Virus record (IMG/VR): IMGVR_UViG_3300021500_000001
Coordinates: 1 to 58,827 of that record
Direction: 5' to 3' (one strand)
Origin: a virus
Length of the DNA stretch: 58,827 nucleotides
Shown here: piece after piece, positions 39,190 through 48,700 of the stretch
How positions within the stretch are numbered: position 1 is the first letter of the stretch
How the letters are laid out: every line of letters begins with the position of its first letter
The notes under the pieces: generated by a model
Told to the model about the DNA's origin: nothing
What the model saw: only the letters and a program-made list of their open reading frames with translations
Databases searched by the model: none
Position numbers and translations under genes: made by a program

Positions 39190-42100
39190 ATGTCTATAAA
39201 TGATATAATGAGGGAATTTGATAAAGGCGTAGCTGATATTGAGAGGGAAAAAGCTCTCAAAAAGCAGAGGTCCTTTGTATCCCCCGGCATTGTATCTGAA
39301 GAAAAAGCTCCAGAAATGCCTTCCCGTGATTGGTTAATGGACGAGTTTGATGCCGGGGTGAAAGAGATAGAGCAAAGCAGGGCAAAAGAAAAACCTTCTA
39401 TCGCTCCAGTAGAGTACGGGAAGGGTTTTGTTTCCGGTGTACGTCACAGATTGCCCGAAATGGTTGGTCAAGCAGGGCAGGCAGTAGGCATAGAAAAAGC
39501 TAAAAAATTAACTGAATGGGCACGCAAAGGAGAGAAGCCCAAAGAACATGGAGCTTTTTATCAAGCGGGTGAAATGACTCCTGCGTCTGTGGCTCTTCCA
39601 TTAACTCTCGGGACAGCAGCTAAGGGTGTTGCAATGCTGCCCGTTCCCGGTGCTCGTCCGGTAGCAGCCGGATTACAAGTAGCAGCATGGACTATCCCCG
39701 CCATTATGTTTGGCTTGTCTCAATTCCAATCTACAAAAGAAGAGGCTCAAAAAAGAGGAATTGACCCCGGTGCGGCTCCTTATATTACTGGTGGTATTGA
39801 GACGGCAGGAGAAACAGCAGGGAACTATGCTCTTACGAAATTACTCGGTCCTCTTGCTCCGGGTATTCCGGTTGCAAAGGCTGGGGTGAAAACACTTTTA
39901 AAATCGTCCCTTTTCCGGGCAGGTAAAACTTTAGCACTTAAAACTGTACCGACTGAAGTTTTGACCGAGATGGGCCAAAATTGGGGAGAAACTTTAACAG
40001 AGAAAGCTTACAAAGTTAGACCAGAGGCTAAACCTGTTGAAGAAGCAATGTCAGCTATCTGGCCTACGGTGATAATGACTCTGGTTGGCGGAGGTGCAGC
40101 TACAGGGATACAGCGATATCAATCAAAAGTTGTTCTAGATACGCTTCAAGACCCAAACGCAGATATAAGAAAAAGGCAGAATGCCGCTGATACAATAACC
40201 GGAATTATTCTCAGCCAGGAAGAGGCTGAGAATAAACCAATGGCTAAAATTTTCCATGATTATGCTGTTGATCGAATTGCAAAAAAAATGCCTATCAATA
40301 TTGAAAAACCGGTGGGCGAAATAAAAGAAGAAATTTTAAATGACATAGTATTGGGATATGAAAAAGGTGAGCAGGACATCGATCAAACTCAAAATTTAAT
40401 TATAGAAGGATATAGAAATCAACTCTTCGACGATAAAGACTTAGAGAAATTATCAAAAAAATCTCCTGATCTGAAAGATAAAATAGAGACTATCCGTGCC
40501 GCTGCCCGGGCTGGAATAGTTAAAGATACTTTAAGTGAAGCTATTCACCATGGACTTGCAACCGGTGAATTCAACGGTGAAGAATTTACGCTCGACAATG
40601 CCATGGGTTTTATTCGCAGTGGTTTAAAAAATAATATTTTTACAGATGAAGATGTTGATGAGTTTAAAGAAAAATATCCAGACCTTAAACATGAACTGAA
40701 TAATCTGATTGCTGAAAAAGTTGTTTCTGATATAGATTCGGAAGTTACCAGGTTTAAACCTGAACCTGTCGTTAAGACCGAAAAACCTGCGGACGAATAT
40801 GCTATAAAGGATATTGAAGACACTTATCTCAAGGCCAAGGAACGTGTAAGGACTGAGCCGGTATCCCTTCAGGAGCTACAAGAAAGATTTAAGGAGCGCC
40901 AAGGGCGTGAGGCCACAGAGAAAGAACAAAATGAACTGAACCGTATTTATGAAAAGGCTAAACGCAGATCACAACAGAAAAAAACATTTGAAGAAAAAAG
41001 AAAGACAGAAGAAGCTCCGCCGAAGACAAAGGAAGAATTAGAGCTTGAAGCTTATGAGCCTGAATTACCACTGGGAGTAACTAAAGTAAAGGCTGAGCAG
41101 AAAGCAAAACCGAAAGCGCCGGTGGTAAAACCGGGAGCAAAAGAACCCTGGGAAATGACAAAAAAAGAATACGAGTCTTCCCCGTATGCTAAAAACAAAA
41201 GTTATGATGTCGCTGTTGAAACATGGAAGGACGAGGGTAGAAAAATTACCCCGGCATATGGGAAGGAACCGTGGGATATGTCTCTCCCCGAATTTACGAA
41301 AGCCCTGAACGACGGGCTTGTTCCTCCTTTGGGGAAAATGAGCGGATCTGAAATTATAAAAGATTACGATAGATATGGCAGGAATAAAACCCAACATCGG
41401 TGGGCTATAAAATATGCTCTCAAAGAAGGCAAATTAACCCCGGAGAAATACGCCGAATTTCACGAAAAAGAGTATGGGCCTCTTGATGAATTTATGCCGG
41501 GAATAGCTGATAAGCAACCTAAGATCGAACCAAAAGAACCCAAAAGCGGCCCCAAAGCATTTTCGATATTAGGGGAGGAAATTTCTACCCATAAAAATAA
41601 TATTAGAAATTGGTTCAAAGAACCTGCTAATTGGGAAAATAAAAAAAGGCTAACTTACAAAGAGGTTGCTGAAAAAATAGCGGGTGATAAAGATGTTACA
41701 TTAAAGAAAGAGGAAATTCCGATAGATACATCAAAGCCATTAGGCAAAACTAAAGAAAAATATGTGGCTTATTATGATGGTAAAAGATTAAGAGAATTTC
41801 CGAAAGAGGTATACGATTATGTGCAAGAAATAGTTGAGAAGCCTAAAGAACCCCGGGGAATGACTACAGATGAAGCTATAGCTAAAGAGAAAAATAGAGC
41901 AATTGAAGCGGAAGCAAAGTTAATCCCCGAATTTAAAAACACTGAAGAGGCTCTGGCTTTTGGAAAAACTGCAACACCTGAACAAATCAAAGCTCTAAAA
42001 ATTAAAAGGGATGAAAGTTCAGTAAAGATAAATGCTTTAAAATCCAGGGGCGACATACAAGGCGCCATGGATGAGGCAGTAAGAGGGCAATTTTTCAGAG

Positions 42101-42345
42101 AAGCAATTGAATCTGCTAAGCTAAAAGCAGAGCCAAAAGCAAAGACTGAGGTAAAATCGAAGGCCAAAGACCCAGTATCTTTCCTTCTTTCTTCCAAGAA
42201 GAAAGCGGGCGTGAAATATGAAATGAAAGTAAAGGTTGCTGAGACAAATGAGATTATTACTGTGACTAAAGATGCAGGAGTAGCACTGAGAGAGACAAAG
42301 GAAGAGCTTGATAAAATGAACAAATTCCTGGAATGTCTGACATGA
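39190..42345 (+). CDS. Large internal virion / ejection protein
   Basis: 1051 aa. The start carries two copies of a short module (DIMREFDKGVADIEREKA and WLMDEFDAGVKEIEQSRA). Residues 110-190 and 205-300 hold Ala/Gly/Leu-rich segments (LPVPGARPVAAGLQVAAWT, SAIWPTVIMTLVGGGAATG) able to insert into membranes. The rest is charged and helical with KEPWEMT and KEPWDMS motifs, as seen in polyvalent phage proteins and in the giant protein downstream (KEPWETS). It probably enters the cell with the DNA. GAGGAG precedes the ATG. Confidence 0.65.
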   Translation: MSINDIMREFDKGVADIEREKALKKQRSFVSPGIVSEEKAPEMPSRDWLMDEFDAGVKEIEQSRAKEKPSIAPVEYGKGFVSGVRHRLPEMVGQAGQAVGIEKAKKLTEWARKGEKPKEHGAFYQAGEMTPASVALPLTLGTAAKGVAMLPVPGARPVAAGLQVAAWTIPAIMFGLSQFQSTKEEAQKRGIDPGAAPYITGGIETAGETAGNYALTKLLGPLAPGIPVAKAGVKTLLKSSLFRAGKTLALKTVPTEVLTEMGQNWGETLTEKAYKVRPEAKPVEEAMSAIWPTVIMTLVGGGAATGIQRYQSKVVLDTLQDPNADIRKRQNAADTITGIILSQEEAENKPMAKIFHDYAVDRIAKKMPINIEKPVGEIKEEILNDIVLGYEKGEQDIDQTQNLIIEGYRNQLFDDKDLEKLSKKSPDLKDKIETIRAAARAGIVKDTLSEAIHHGLATGEFNGEEFTLDNAMGFIRSGLKNNIFTDEDVDEFKEKYPDLKHELNNLIAEKVVSDIDSEVTRFKPEPVVKTEKPADEYAIKDIEDTYLKAKERVRTEPVSLQELQERFKERQGREATEKEQNELNRIYEKAKRRSQQKKTFEEKRKTEEAPPKTKEELELEAYEPELPLGVTKVKAEQKAKPKAPVVKPGAKEPWEMTKKEYESSPYAKNKSYDVAVETWKDEGRKITPAYGKEPWDMSLPEFTKALNDGLVPPLGKMSGSEIIKDYDRYGRNKTQHRWAIKYALKEGKLTPEKYAEFHEKEYGPLDEFMPGIADKQPKIEPKEPKSGPKAFSILGEEISTHKNNIRNWFKEPANWENKKRLTYKEVAEKIAGDKDVTLKKEEIPIDTSKPLGKTKEKYVAYYDGKRLREFPKEVYDYVQEIVEKPKEPRGMTTDEAIAKEKNRAIEAEAKLIPEFKNTEEALAFGKTATPEQIKALKIKRDESSVKINALKSRGDIQGAMDEAVRGQFFREAIESAKLKAEPKAKTEVKSKAKDPVSFLLSSKKKAGVKYEMKVKVAETNEIITVTKDAGVALRETKEELDKMNKFLECLT

Positions 42346-42680
42346 AAACGATATCGAAAAAAGACCTGGATAAATTAAGAGGCAAAGGCTGGGAGTTAAC
42401 ACCTGATAGTAAAAAGGCCATACGAGACCAGAACAGGGCCGCTATGCGATCTAAACAGGTCGAGGCTATAACAAGGCTCTCTGAAAGTGTGGACGGCATA
42501 AAGGATGCTTTGCGGGCGGATACCGGGAAAGATTATACACTTATCATTAATAAACTCATAAAGTCGATTAGTGATATAAAAATAGAGCCTGCACCTGCAC
42601 CGGAGCAGAAGGACTACAGATTTATTGTAAAACGAGGCCAGGACGGTCTCATAACAGAGATCGAGGCCCATACAAAATGA
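42342..42680 (+). CDS. Hypothetical protein, 112 aa
   Basis: MKTISKKDLDKLRGKGWEL, helical, with a Pro/Ala link (EPAPAPEQK) and a short beta end (YRFIVKRGQDGLITEI). Its ATG overlaps the upstream stop (ATGA), so I start here rather than three codons earlier. It overlaps the fibre gene in the same way. Confidence 0.65.
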   Translation: MKTISKKDLDKLRGKGWELTPDSKKAIRDQNRAAMRSKQVEAITRLSESVDGIKDALRADTGKDYTLIINKLIKSISDIKIEPAPAPEQKDYRFIVKRGQDGLITEIEAHTK

Positions 42681-44659
42681 CAGCAGTCAGAGTAATAGAT
42701 AGCCATTTGGAGCTTGCGGATATAGGCTTAAATACTCATGATCAGATAGATACTGAGCTGTCATCATTGAGGCATATATCAAGTTCAGCGGATTCTCCCA
42801 TGATAGTAACAGGTGGTGAAGTAACCGAGGGAACTAACGCCGGAACTTTTAAGGTAGCGGAGCTTACAGCCTTATTAAGGTCCACTGACAGCGCAATTGG
42901 AAATCTTGTATCTGTATCTCTTGCTGAGCATGATAACCAGTCCATACCGGTAGCGGATACAATATATATAATAAGCCTGAATTATAATGGTGGGTCTCCC
43001 ACTATAAGCCTGAGCGTATCGAATCCTTATAGCCTTGATAAAAGAAATATTCCTATTGGAAGAGTAATGAAGGATGCCGCAGGCACTGTACACTATATAA
43101 GTGGCGGATACAGATTTCAGGACGGAGTGGAAAAATTACATGACAGGGCAAGAACTACAAGAAAGATTGAGCTTGAAAGCGGCTCTACGATTGCTTATTC
43201 AGGCACAAATAATTTTACAATGACGGAAGGTGTGGCATATGGTGGGATTAACAAGTTCTTACTTACTTCGTACAATTCTGCCACCACCACATTCACTCCT
43301 GTTTATCAAGATGGGGGTGGTGGTTGGACCGAGGGAGCTGCTTCTAATGCAATAGATCACACTCACTATGACGATGGTAGTGGGGTTTTGGCAACTATAG
43401 GGAATAATAAATATGGGTGTTTCTGGGTTTACAAACATATAGGGGATGGACACGTCTATGTTCTCTATGGAAGAGATTCTTATACCCGGGCAAAGGCAGA
43501 GGCGGAAGGTGAACCAACCAGACCTGATCATCTCATACACTTTGGCCTTCTCGTTGGTAAAATAATAGCTCCAAAAGCAGGTGGCAGTTTTACCGAAGTA
43601 CAAATGGTAACTGATATTTTCTTTACTGGTGTAGCGGTAGCTGATCATAACAACCTTGGTGGATTGCAGGGTGGAACGCTTGGCGAATATTATCATCTTA
43701 CATCCGCAGAATTAACTAAATTAGGAGGGATAGCAGAGGGAGCCGAGGTCAATGTTCAATCTGATTGGGATGCTGTTGACGGGGACGCACTTATTCTAAA
43801 CAAGCCATCAGATATAACAGATTTATCAGGGCATAATGTAACTGAACTCTCCGATGTTACCGGAGCAGGTAGCGGGATAATAATATCTGCCGCTGAACGG
43901 ACAAAGCTTAATGGAATTGAAGAGGGTGCCACTGCCGATCAGACGAAAGCTGATATCGACAGTCTGGGTTTATCGCACGATAACTTGGTAGATGTCTCAG
44001 CCGACGATCATCATGCAGAATTGCATAGCATAGCAAGCCATAATGATACCTCGGCTACCGGAGCCCAGCTTAATACTCTAACAAATAACTCTATTGCCGA
44101 TACTTTGCATAGGCATTCCGAGCTTGTGGCGAGTGACGGCAGTCCTGATCCTGTTTTGAGTATTAATGCCTCTGGACAGGGTGAAATAATTGGAAGTACT
44201 TATCCTGTCTTTAGAAATACAAGAACTACCTCTGGTTTATCTTCAGCTGGGGCTTGCTTTGATAATCTTCTTAAAACATCAGGGGATATGGCTGATGGTT
44301 TTGGACCAGGCATCACACTCTCCATACAGGATGATACAGCCGGACCTTATTACATAGCTGGAATCTATGCAAGAAGAAAAGGAGCGGATGACCAAGGAGA
44401 TTTGTTGTTTTACACTAATGGCGTAAGTTGGGGTACTAAAATGATCTTAACTTATGATGGTAAACTCGCTGTTGGGACGACTTCACCTGTTACGTCTGCA
44501 AAATTACAGCTTGATTCCACAACAGGAGCTTTACTCCTGACAAGAATGACAACAACACAAAGAGATGCTTTAACTGCTGTCAACGGAATGATACTGTATA
44601 ACTCAACTTTAAATAAATTTCAAGGTTATGAAAATGGGTCATGGACTAATTTAATATAA
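42677..44659 (+). CDS. Tail fibre protein
   Basis: 660 aa. Typical fibre repeats include HLTSAELTKLGGIAEGAEV, ISAAERTKLNGIEEGATADQ and SDVTGAGSGIIISAAERT, with HDNLGGLQG and HDNLVDVSADDHH. The distal end (KLQLDSTTGALLLTRMTT, ALTAVNGMILYNSTLNKFQ) matches the C-terminal part of trimeric phage fibres. The first half is beta-rich. It would bind the host surface. It is coupled to the previous gene (ATGA). Confidence 0.82.
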   Translation: MTAVRVIDSHLELADIGLNTHDQIDTELSSLRHISSSADSPMIVTGGEVTEGTNAGTFKVAELTALLRSTDSAIGNLVSVSLAEHDNQSIPVADTIYIISLNYNGGSPTISLSVSNPYSLDKRNIPIGRVMKDAAGTVHYISGGYRFQDGVEKLHDRARTTRKIELESGSTIAYSGTNNFTMTEGVAYGGINKFLLTSYNSATTTFTPVYQDGGGGWTEGAASNAIDHTHYDDGSGVLATIGNNKYGCFWVYKHIGDGHVYVLYGRDSYTRAKAEAEGEPTRPDHLIHFGLLVGKIIAPKAGGSFTEVQMVTDIFFTGVAVADHNNLGGLQGGTLGEYYHLTSAELTKLGGIAEGAEVNVQSDWDAVDGDALILNKPSDITDLSGHNVTELSDVTGAGSGIIISAAERTKLNGIEEGATADQTKADIDSLGLSHDNLVDVSADDHHAELHSIASHNDTSATGAQLNTLTNNSIADTLHRHSELVASDGSPDPVLSINASGQGEIIGSTYPVFRNTRTTSGLSSAGACFDNLLKTSGDMADGFGPGITLSIQDDTAGPYYIAGIYARRKGADDQGDLLFYTNGVSWGTKMILTYDGKLAVGTTSPVTSAKLQLDSTTGALLLTRMTTTQRDALTAVNGMILYNSTLNKFQGYENGSWTNLI

Positions 44660-44668
44660 GAGGATATT

Positions 44669-44839
44669 ATGGCAAAGGATATAAAAGAGATAGACGAAGA
44701 ATATATTGCTGTTGTTGAGACAAGTGTGAATGAGTGTTTAATTGCAAAAGCAACACTTGAAGCACAAAAGGCTGCTTTATTGCAACAGATAGAAGAAATT
44801 GATGAAATGCTTACTCATTTTAAATCTAAGGAGAAATGA
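44669..44839 (+). CDS. Small coiled-coil protein, 56 aa
   Basis: MAKDIKEIDEEYIAVVETSV ... LLQQIEEIDEMLTHFKSKEK; helical heptads. AAGAGGA precedes the ATG and it overlaps the next gene. May be a fibre chaperone or joiner, by position. Confidence 0.6.
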   Translation: MAKDIKEIDEEYIAVVETSVNECLIAKATLEAQKAALLQQIEEIDEMLTHFKSKEK

Positions 44840-45069
44840 TGACTAAAGAGGAAAGGATTCAGCAATTAGAGCAGGAAATTATACAGTTCGATTATCAAAG
44901 AATGAAGAAGATAGAACTTGCCCAGGAAACCCAGGCTACGCTTCAGAAAGAACTTGAAGATATTAATAGCGGAATACTCACTCGTCGGGGTGAAATTATC
45001 TGTTTGCGAAGATTAATAGCCGAGGAAAAGAAGGCAGAGGAAAAAATAGATGAGTCTGACGATTCCTAA
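44836..45069 (+). CDS. Coiled-coil protein, 77 aa
   Basis: MTKEERIQQLEQEIIQFDYQ with strong heptad pattern to the end. AAGGAGA lies just before the ATG pair. Likely partner of the preceding small coiled coil. Unknown family. Confidence 0.6.
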   Translation: MMTKEERIQQLEQEIIQFDYQRMKKIELAQETQATLQKELEDINSGILTRRGEIICLRRLIAEEKKAEEKIDESDDS

Positions 45070-45490
45070 AACATGCAGTATGGGTAGTTCTCAGACCGGG
45101 CTGGTCGGGACTATAGGTGTTACTCTACTTAATTCCAATGGCACTGTCCATACCGCCAGGACAACAGATGGTATATTCGAGATCGGAGGTGGCTGTTATG
45201 GCAAAAATATCACCTTCCCCGATGATTTTAAAGGTTCGATAAAATGGGATACTGGCGGCGGTACTCCTTTTTATGCTGTTGAAGATTATTTTGTTGATGG
45301 TAAAGTAAACAGTATATACGATATTTGTGATACCGAGATTGGTGAATATTTGCATGATCTGTGGTTAATTCAAGGTTTAGATACAGAAAATCCTATGACA
45401 GTAACACCATCATCGAGAGTGGCCGGGACCATACGGCAGACTATTTCAGGAGACGGGGAGACGACTTCGACCATCACAAGGACTGCTTAA
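45050..45490 (+). CDS. Beta-rich hypothetical protein, 146 aa
   Basis: SLTIPKTCSMGSSQTGLVGT and FEIGGGCYGKNITFPDDFKG; ends ISGDGETTSTITRTA. It overlaps the previous gene by 20 bases, with GAGGAAAAAATAG before the ATG. It may be a tail accessory. No family is recognised. Confidence 0.55.
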   Translation: MSLTIPKTCSMGSSQTGLVGTIGVTLLNSNGTVHTARTTDGIFEIGGGCYGKNITFPDDFKGSIKWDTGGGTPFYAVEDYFVDGKVNSIYDICDTEIGEYLHDLWLIQGLDTENPMTVTPSSRVAGTIRQTISGDGETTSTITRTA

Positions 45491-45493
45491 TGT

Positions 45494-45727
45494 ATGTTGT
45501 TCTCTATAACAATAGCAACGCAAGGATATATCGAGAGGGGAGAATGTCCTGCTCTCTGTATAGCTACCGATGGATTGCTTTATTGTCCGCCGATCCAAAA
45601 GGCCATACTTGATGTAGGCGGCGGGGTAATGGGCAAGGTACAGGAAGACTTGTACCGCTGGCGCAAAAGGGACGATAAGGAAATTATTGAAATTATTATG
45701 GGCATAGTTTTATCCGGGGGATTATAG
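45494..45727 (+). CDS. Hypothetical protein, 77 aa
   Basis: MLFSITIATQGYIERGECPA and DVGGGVMGKVQEDLYRWRKR. It ends directly before the ATG of the giant gene. A 40-codon frame starting four bases earlier (45490) overlaps it but is shorter and less protein-like. Confidence 0.5.
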   Translation: MLFSITIATQGYIERGECPALCIATDGLLYCPPIQKAILDVGGGVMGKVQEDLYRWRKRDDKEIIEIIMGIVLSGGL

Positions 45728-48700
45728 ATGGCATCTATTATAAATTGTTTCAAAATACATAAGAACCTATTCACGGTTGAAGAAAAAAAGGCTTTGCGCT
45801 TAGAATCCGGCAAGCTGGCGACAGAGAAAAAAATATCGTTCAAAGATGCCATGGTGCAGATTGTAACAGCCCACAGGGACGAACTTCAGGCCGAGTATGA
45901 CAAAATAATTGATGTTGTAAGAAAACATTACAAGTTGCCTGAGAAAGCAGTAGCTAAAGCTGAAGTTCCAAAAGCTAAGCCTGAGAAAAAAGAACCCTGG
46001 GAAACCTCCGACTTAGCTAACAATCCCAACATTCCTATTAGTTATGTCCAAGCCAAGAAGCAAGCGAACGGAAAATATAAGCTCTTCTTTACCGGAACTA
46101 CATCGGAAGTTTTTGAAGGCGAACTTTTTGCCTCGGCTAAAGAGGCACGATCATTCTTTAAAGCTCAACAAGCGAAGGCACAAGAGGCTGCGTCTAAAAA
46201 AGAAGTTGCCCCGGAAGTTCCGAAAGAAATAATTGCCAAAGATACTATTAATGGCAAGCAATATGAGTACAGGGTAGCAAAGATTAAAGATACTGAAACC
46301 CCTCAACTTACACATCATATTGAAATGCGACCTGTAGGTTCCAAAAATTGGGAATCGGCTCTGGTAGGCAAAGCAACATCAAGAAAAAATGCTATCAGAT
46401 TCTTGGCCGAGAGATACCACAGGGTAGGCAAAGATATCGCCGATCTTGAAGTTTTAGACCCTACGCTCAAAAAGTTTGTAGATGAAGAAATAAAAATAAA
46501 GGAAGAAAGGGCTGAAAAGGCAAGAAAGGCTGAAAAGGCAAGAAAAGAAAAAGAAGAAGTTGCCCAAACTGAACGTCAAGAGCGGCAAAGATTTATAGAT
46601 AAGGTTAATAAAGAGAAAATAACAGGCAAAAAAACAACGATTTCAATAAAATCAGACACAGAAGAATCGCTAAGAATAGATGCTGTTGTGTTTGGCGATT
46701 ACGCTGTTCATAACAGTCTTGGGACACAGGGATATACTGTAACACACATACCATCAGCTCTTAAAATCTTTAGCACTGATACATTAAAAGAGGCTCGAAC
46801 TGCTGCAAAAACATTTTTTCTTTATGCTGATAAAATGCTGGCAGATAAAAAATCGATGTCCAAAGAAAGCATTTCAAAGCTGAAGGAATTAGTGAAAATC
46901 TTTACCAAAGGGGAAGCCATACCGGATTTTGTAAAAAAGATCGAATCTAAAACGGCGGCAAAAAAAGAGGCAAAGCCTACCGCAAAAAAAGCAGTAGGGC
47001 AAAGAAGCAATAGGAAGGGCGTTGAATTTTATAATCCATTTAATGTAAAAACTCGGAATAAAGTAATTGAAGGTAAACTTAACTCCGCAGGAGAAGTGAG
47101 ACAGGGTTACCGTGACGGCTTTTTTACCCAAGGACATTATGCCGTAAAATTACCTGAAGCACCCAAAACTAAAAAACCATTGTTAAAAGGGAAAGATGTC
47201 CCTGATATTCTCAGTATTGTCCCCAGCAAAACAACGGATGCACATTTTGTCGGTGAGCTTAAAGCAAGCGAATCAACTGTTACCCTTGCTCATGCCGTGG
47301 CGCCTGGTATACAAGATTGTTTTTTTAACGCCAATTATATTGACATTATTCTTACAAGATATCCTGATGCAAAATTCAGTATTGGCCCGAAGGTATACAA
47401 CGGACGATATAACGGACGACTTGGAATTTTTACTGTAGATAAGGATGTTGTCGGTCTTGTTATGTCAGCTCATGTTGATGCCAACGAGATGTTGGATGAA
47501 ATACAAAAAATAAAGAATAAAGAAAGTGGTATCAAGCTACCTGTTGCAGAAGCCGGGGAAGCAGAAGGGCGGGGATTATATGGAGAAAGGACTGGACCCA
47601 AAAAAGAACAGCCTTCGCCTGAAATCAAACCTATTAAAATTAGCGCACAAGCTGAGCGTAGGATTAATACATTAGCTGATAAGAAAAATTTAACTGTTGC
47701 GGATTTGAGCGATCCTCAAAAAGGACTTGATCCAATCGTCCAAGGTAATCCCATTGGTGCCTTAAAGTATGCTGAAGAGCAAGCCGGAAGAGACTGGGAA
47801 GATCAAAACTTCAAAAGAAATTTTGGCAAAATTGCAAAATATATTGAAAGAAAATGGCCTACTATCAAGGAACCTGAAGCCGAGTATACAGTAGCAGAGC
47901 CCAAGCATTTAACAAAAAAAGAACTATTAGAGAAAAAACGCCTTTTCCGAAAATATGGCGCAAAAATTAAAGGGAATAAAGTCATTTTGTACCGTGGAGG
48001 GGATGTCCCAAAAAGTCAATTAAAAAAATTAAGATATGGAGATTATTTATCTGCTTCAGGCAAAGGCCCCGATATTACAGGAAATGAGGGAGCTGATGCA
48101 TATGGGAAAAATGTAGTTCGCTTTGAATTACCTGTCACTGACGTAGAAGTGACAGGGGCCGGGGAATTCCAATACAAAGGCAGATCGGCATCTCTTGAAA
48201 AAGGTGGAAGGAAATATCCTATTGCAATATACAAAGCATATAATGATTATCACGGGTCTAATTTTACGGCAGAAGAAATAGATAAAGAAGATGATGTAAG
48301 AAGGGCTGCATCTATGGCTTTGCCGGGTGGCCGTGAGGAATTTGATGCACTTATGGCTAAACATCTGAAAGAAAAAGATGGTTTGGGTATCAAGGAATCT
48401 GAAGCCAAGTATGTAGTAGCAGAACCCGAGCCATCCATGTACTCAGCTCTTACTCGTGCAGCCGAATCTCAAAGATTTCCAGCTAAGTTACCTGCCAAGT
48501 CCATCATAAATCGTCTCAAAAAAGCCCCTGGCGTAAAGCAAGCTGAAATAGATGCCGTGGGCCTCGCTGAATGGCTGGAGGGCAAAGAGAAGGTAGCTAA
48601 AGATGATTTGGTGAATTTCTTGAGGATGAATGAAATTCGGGTTGAGGAAGTTGAGAAAGGTGCTCTTGATATAAAACTAAAAGATATAAAAGTTAATTTT

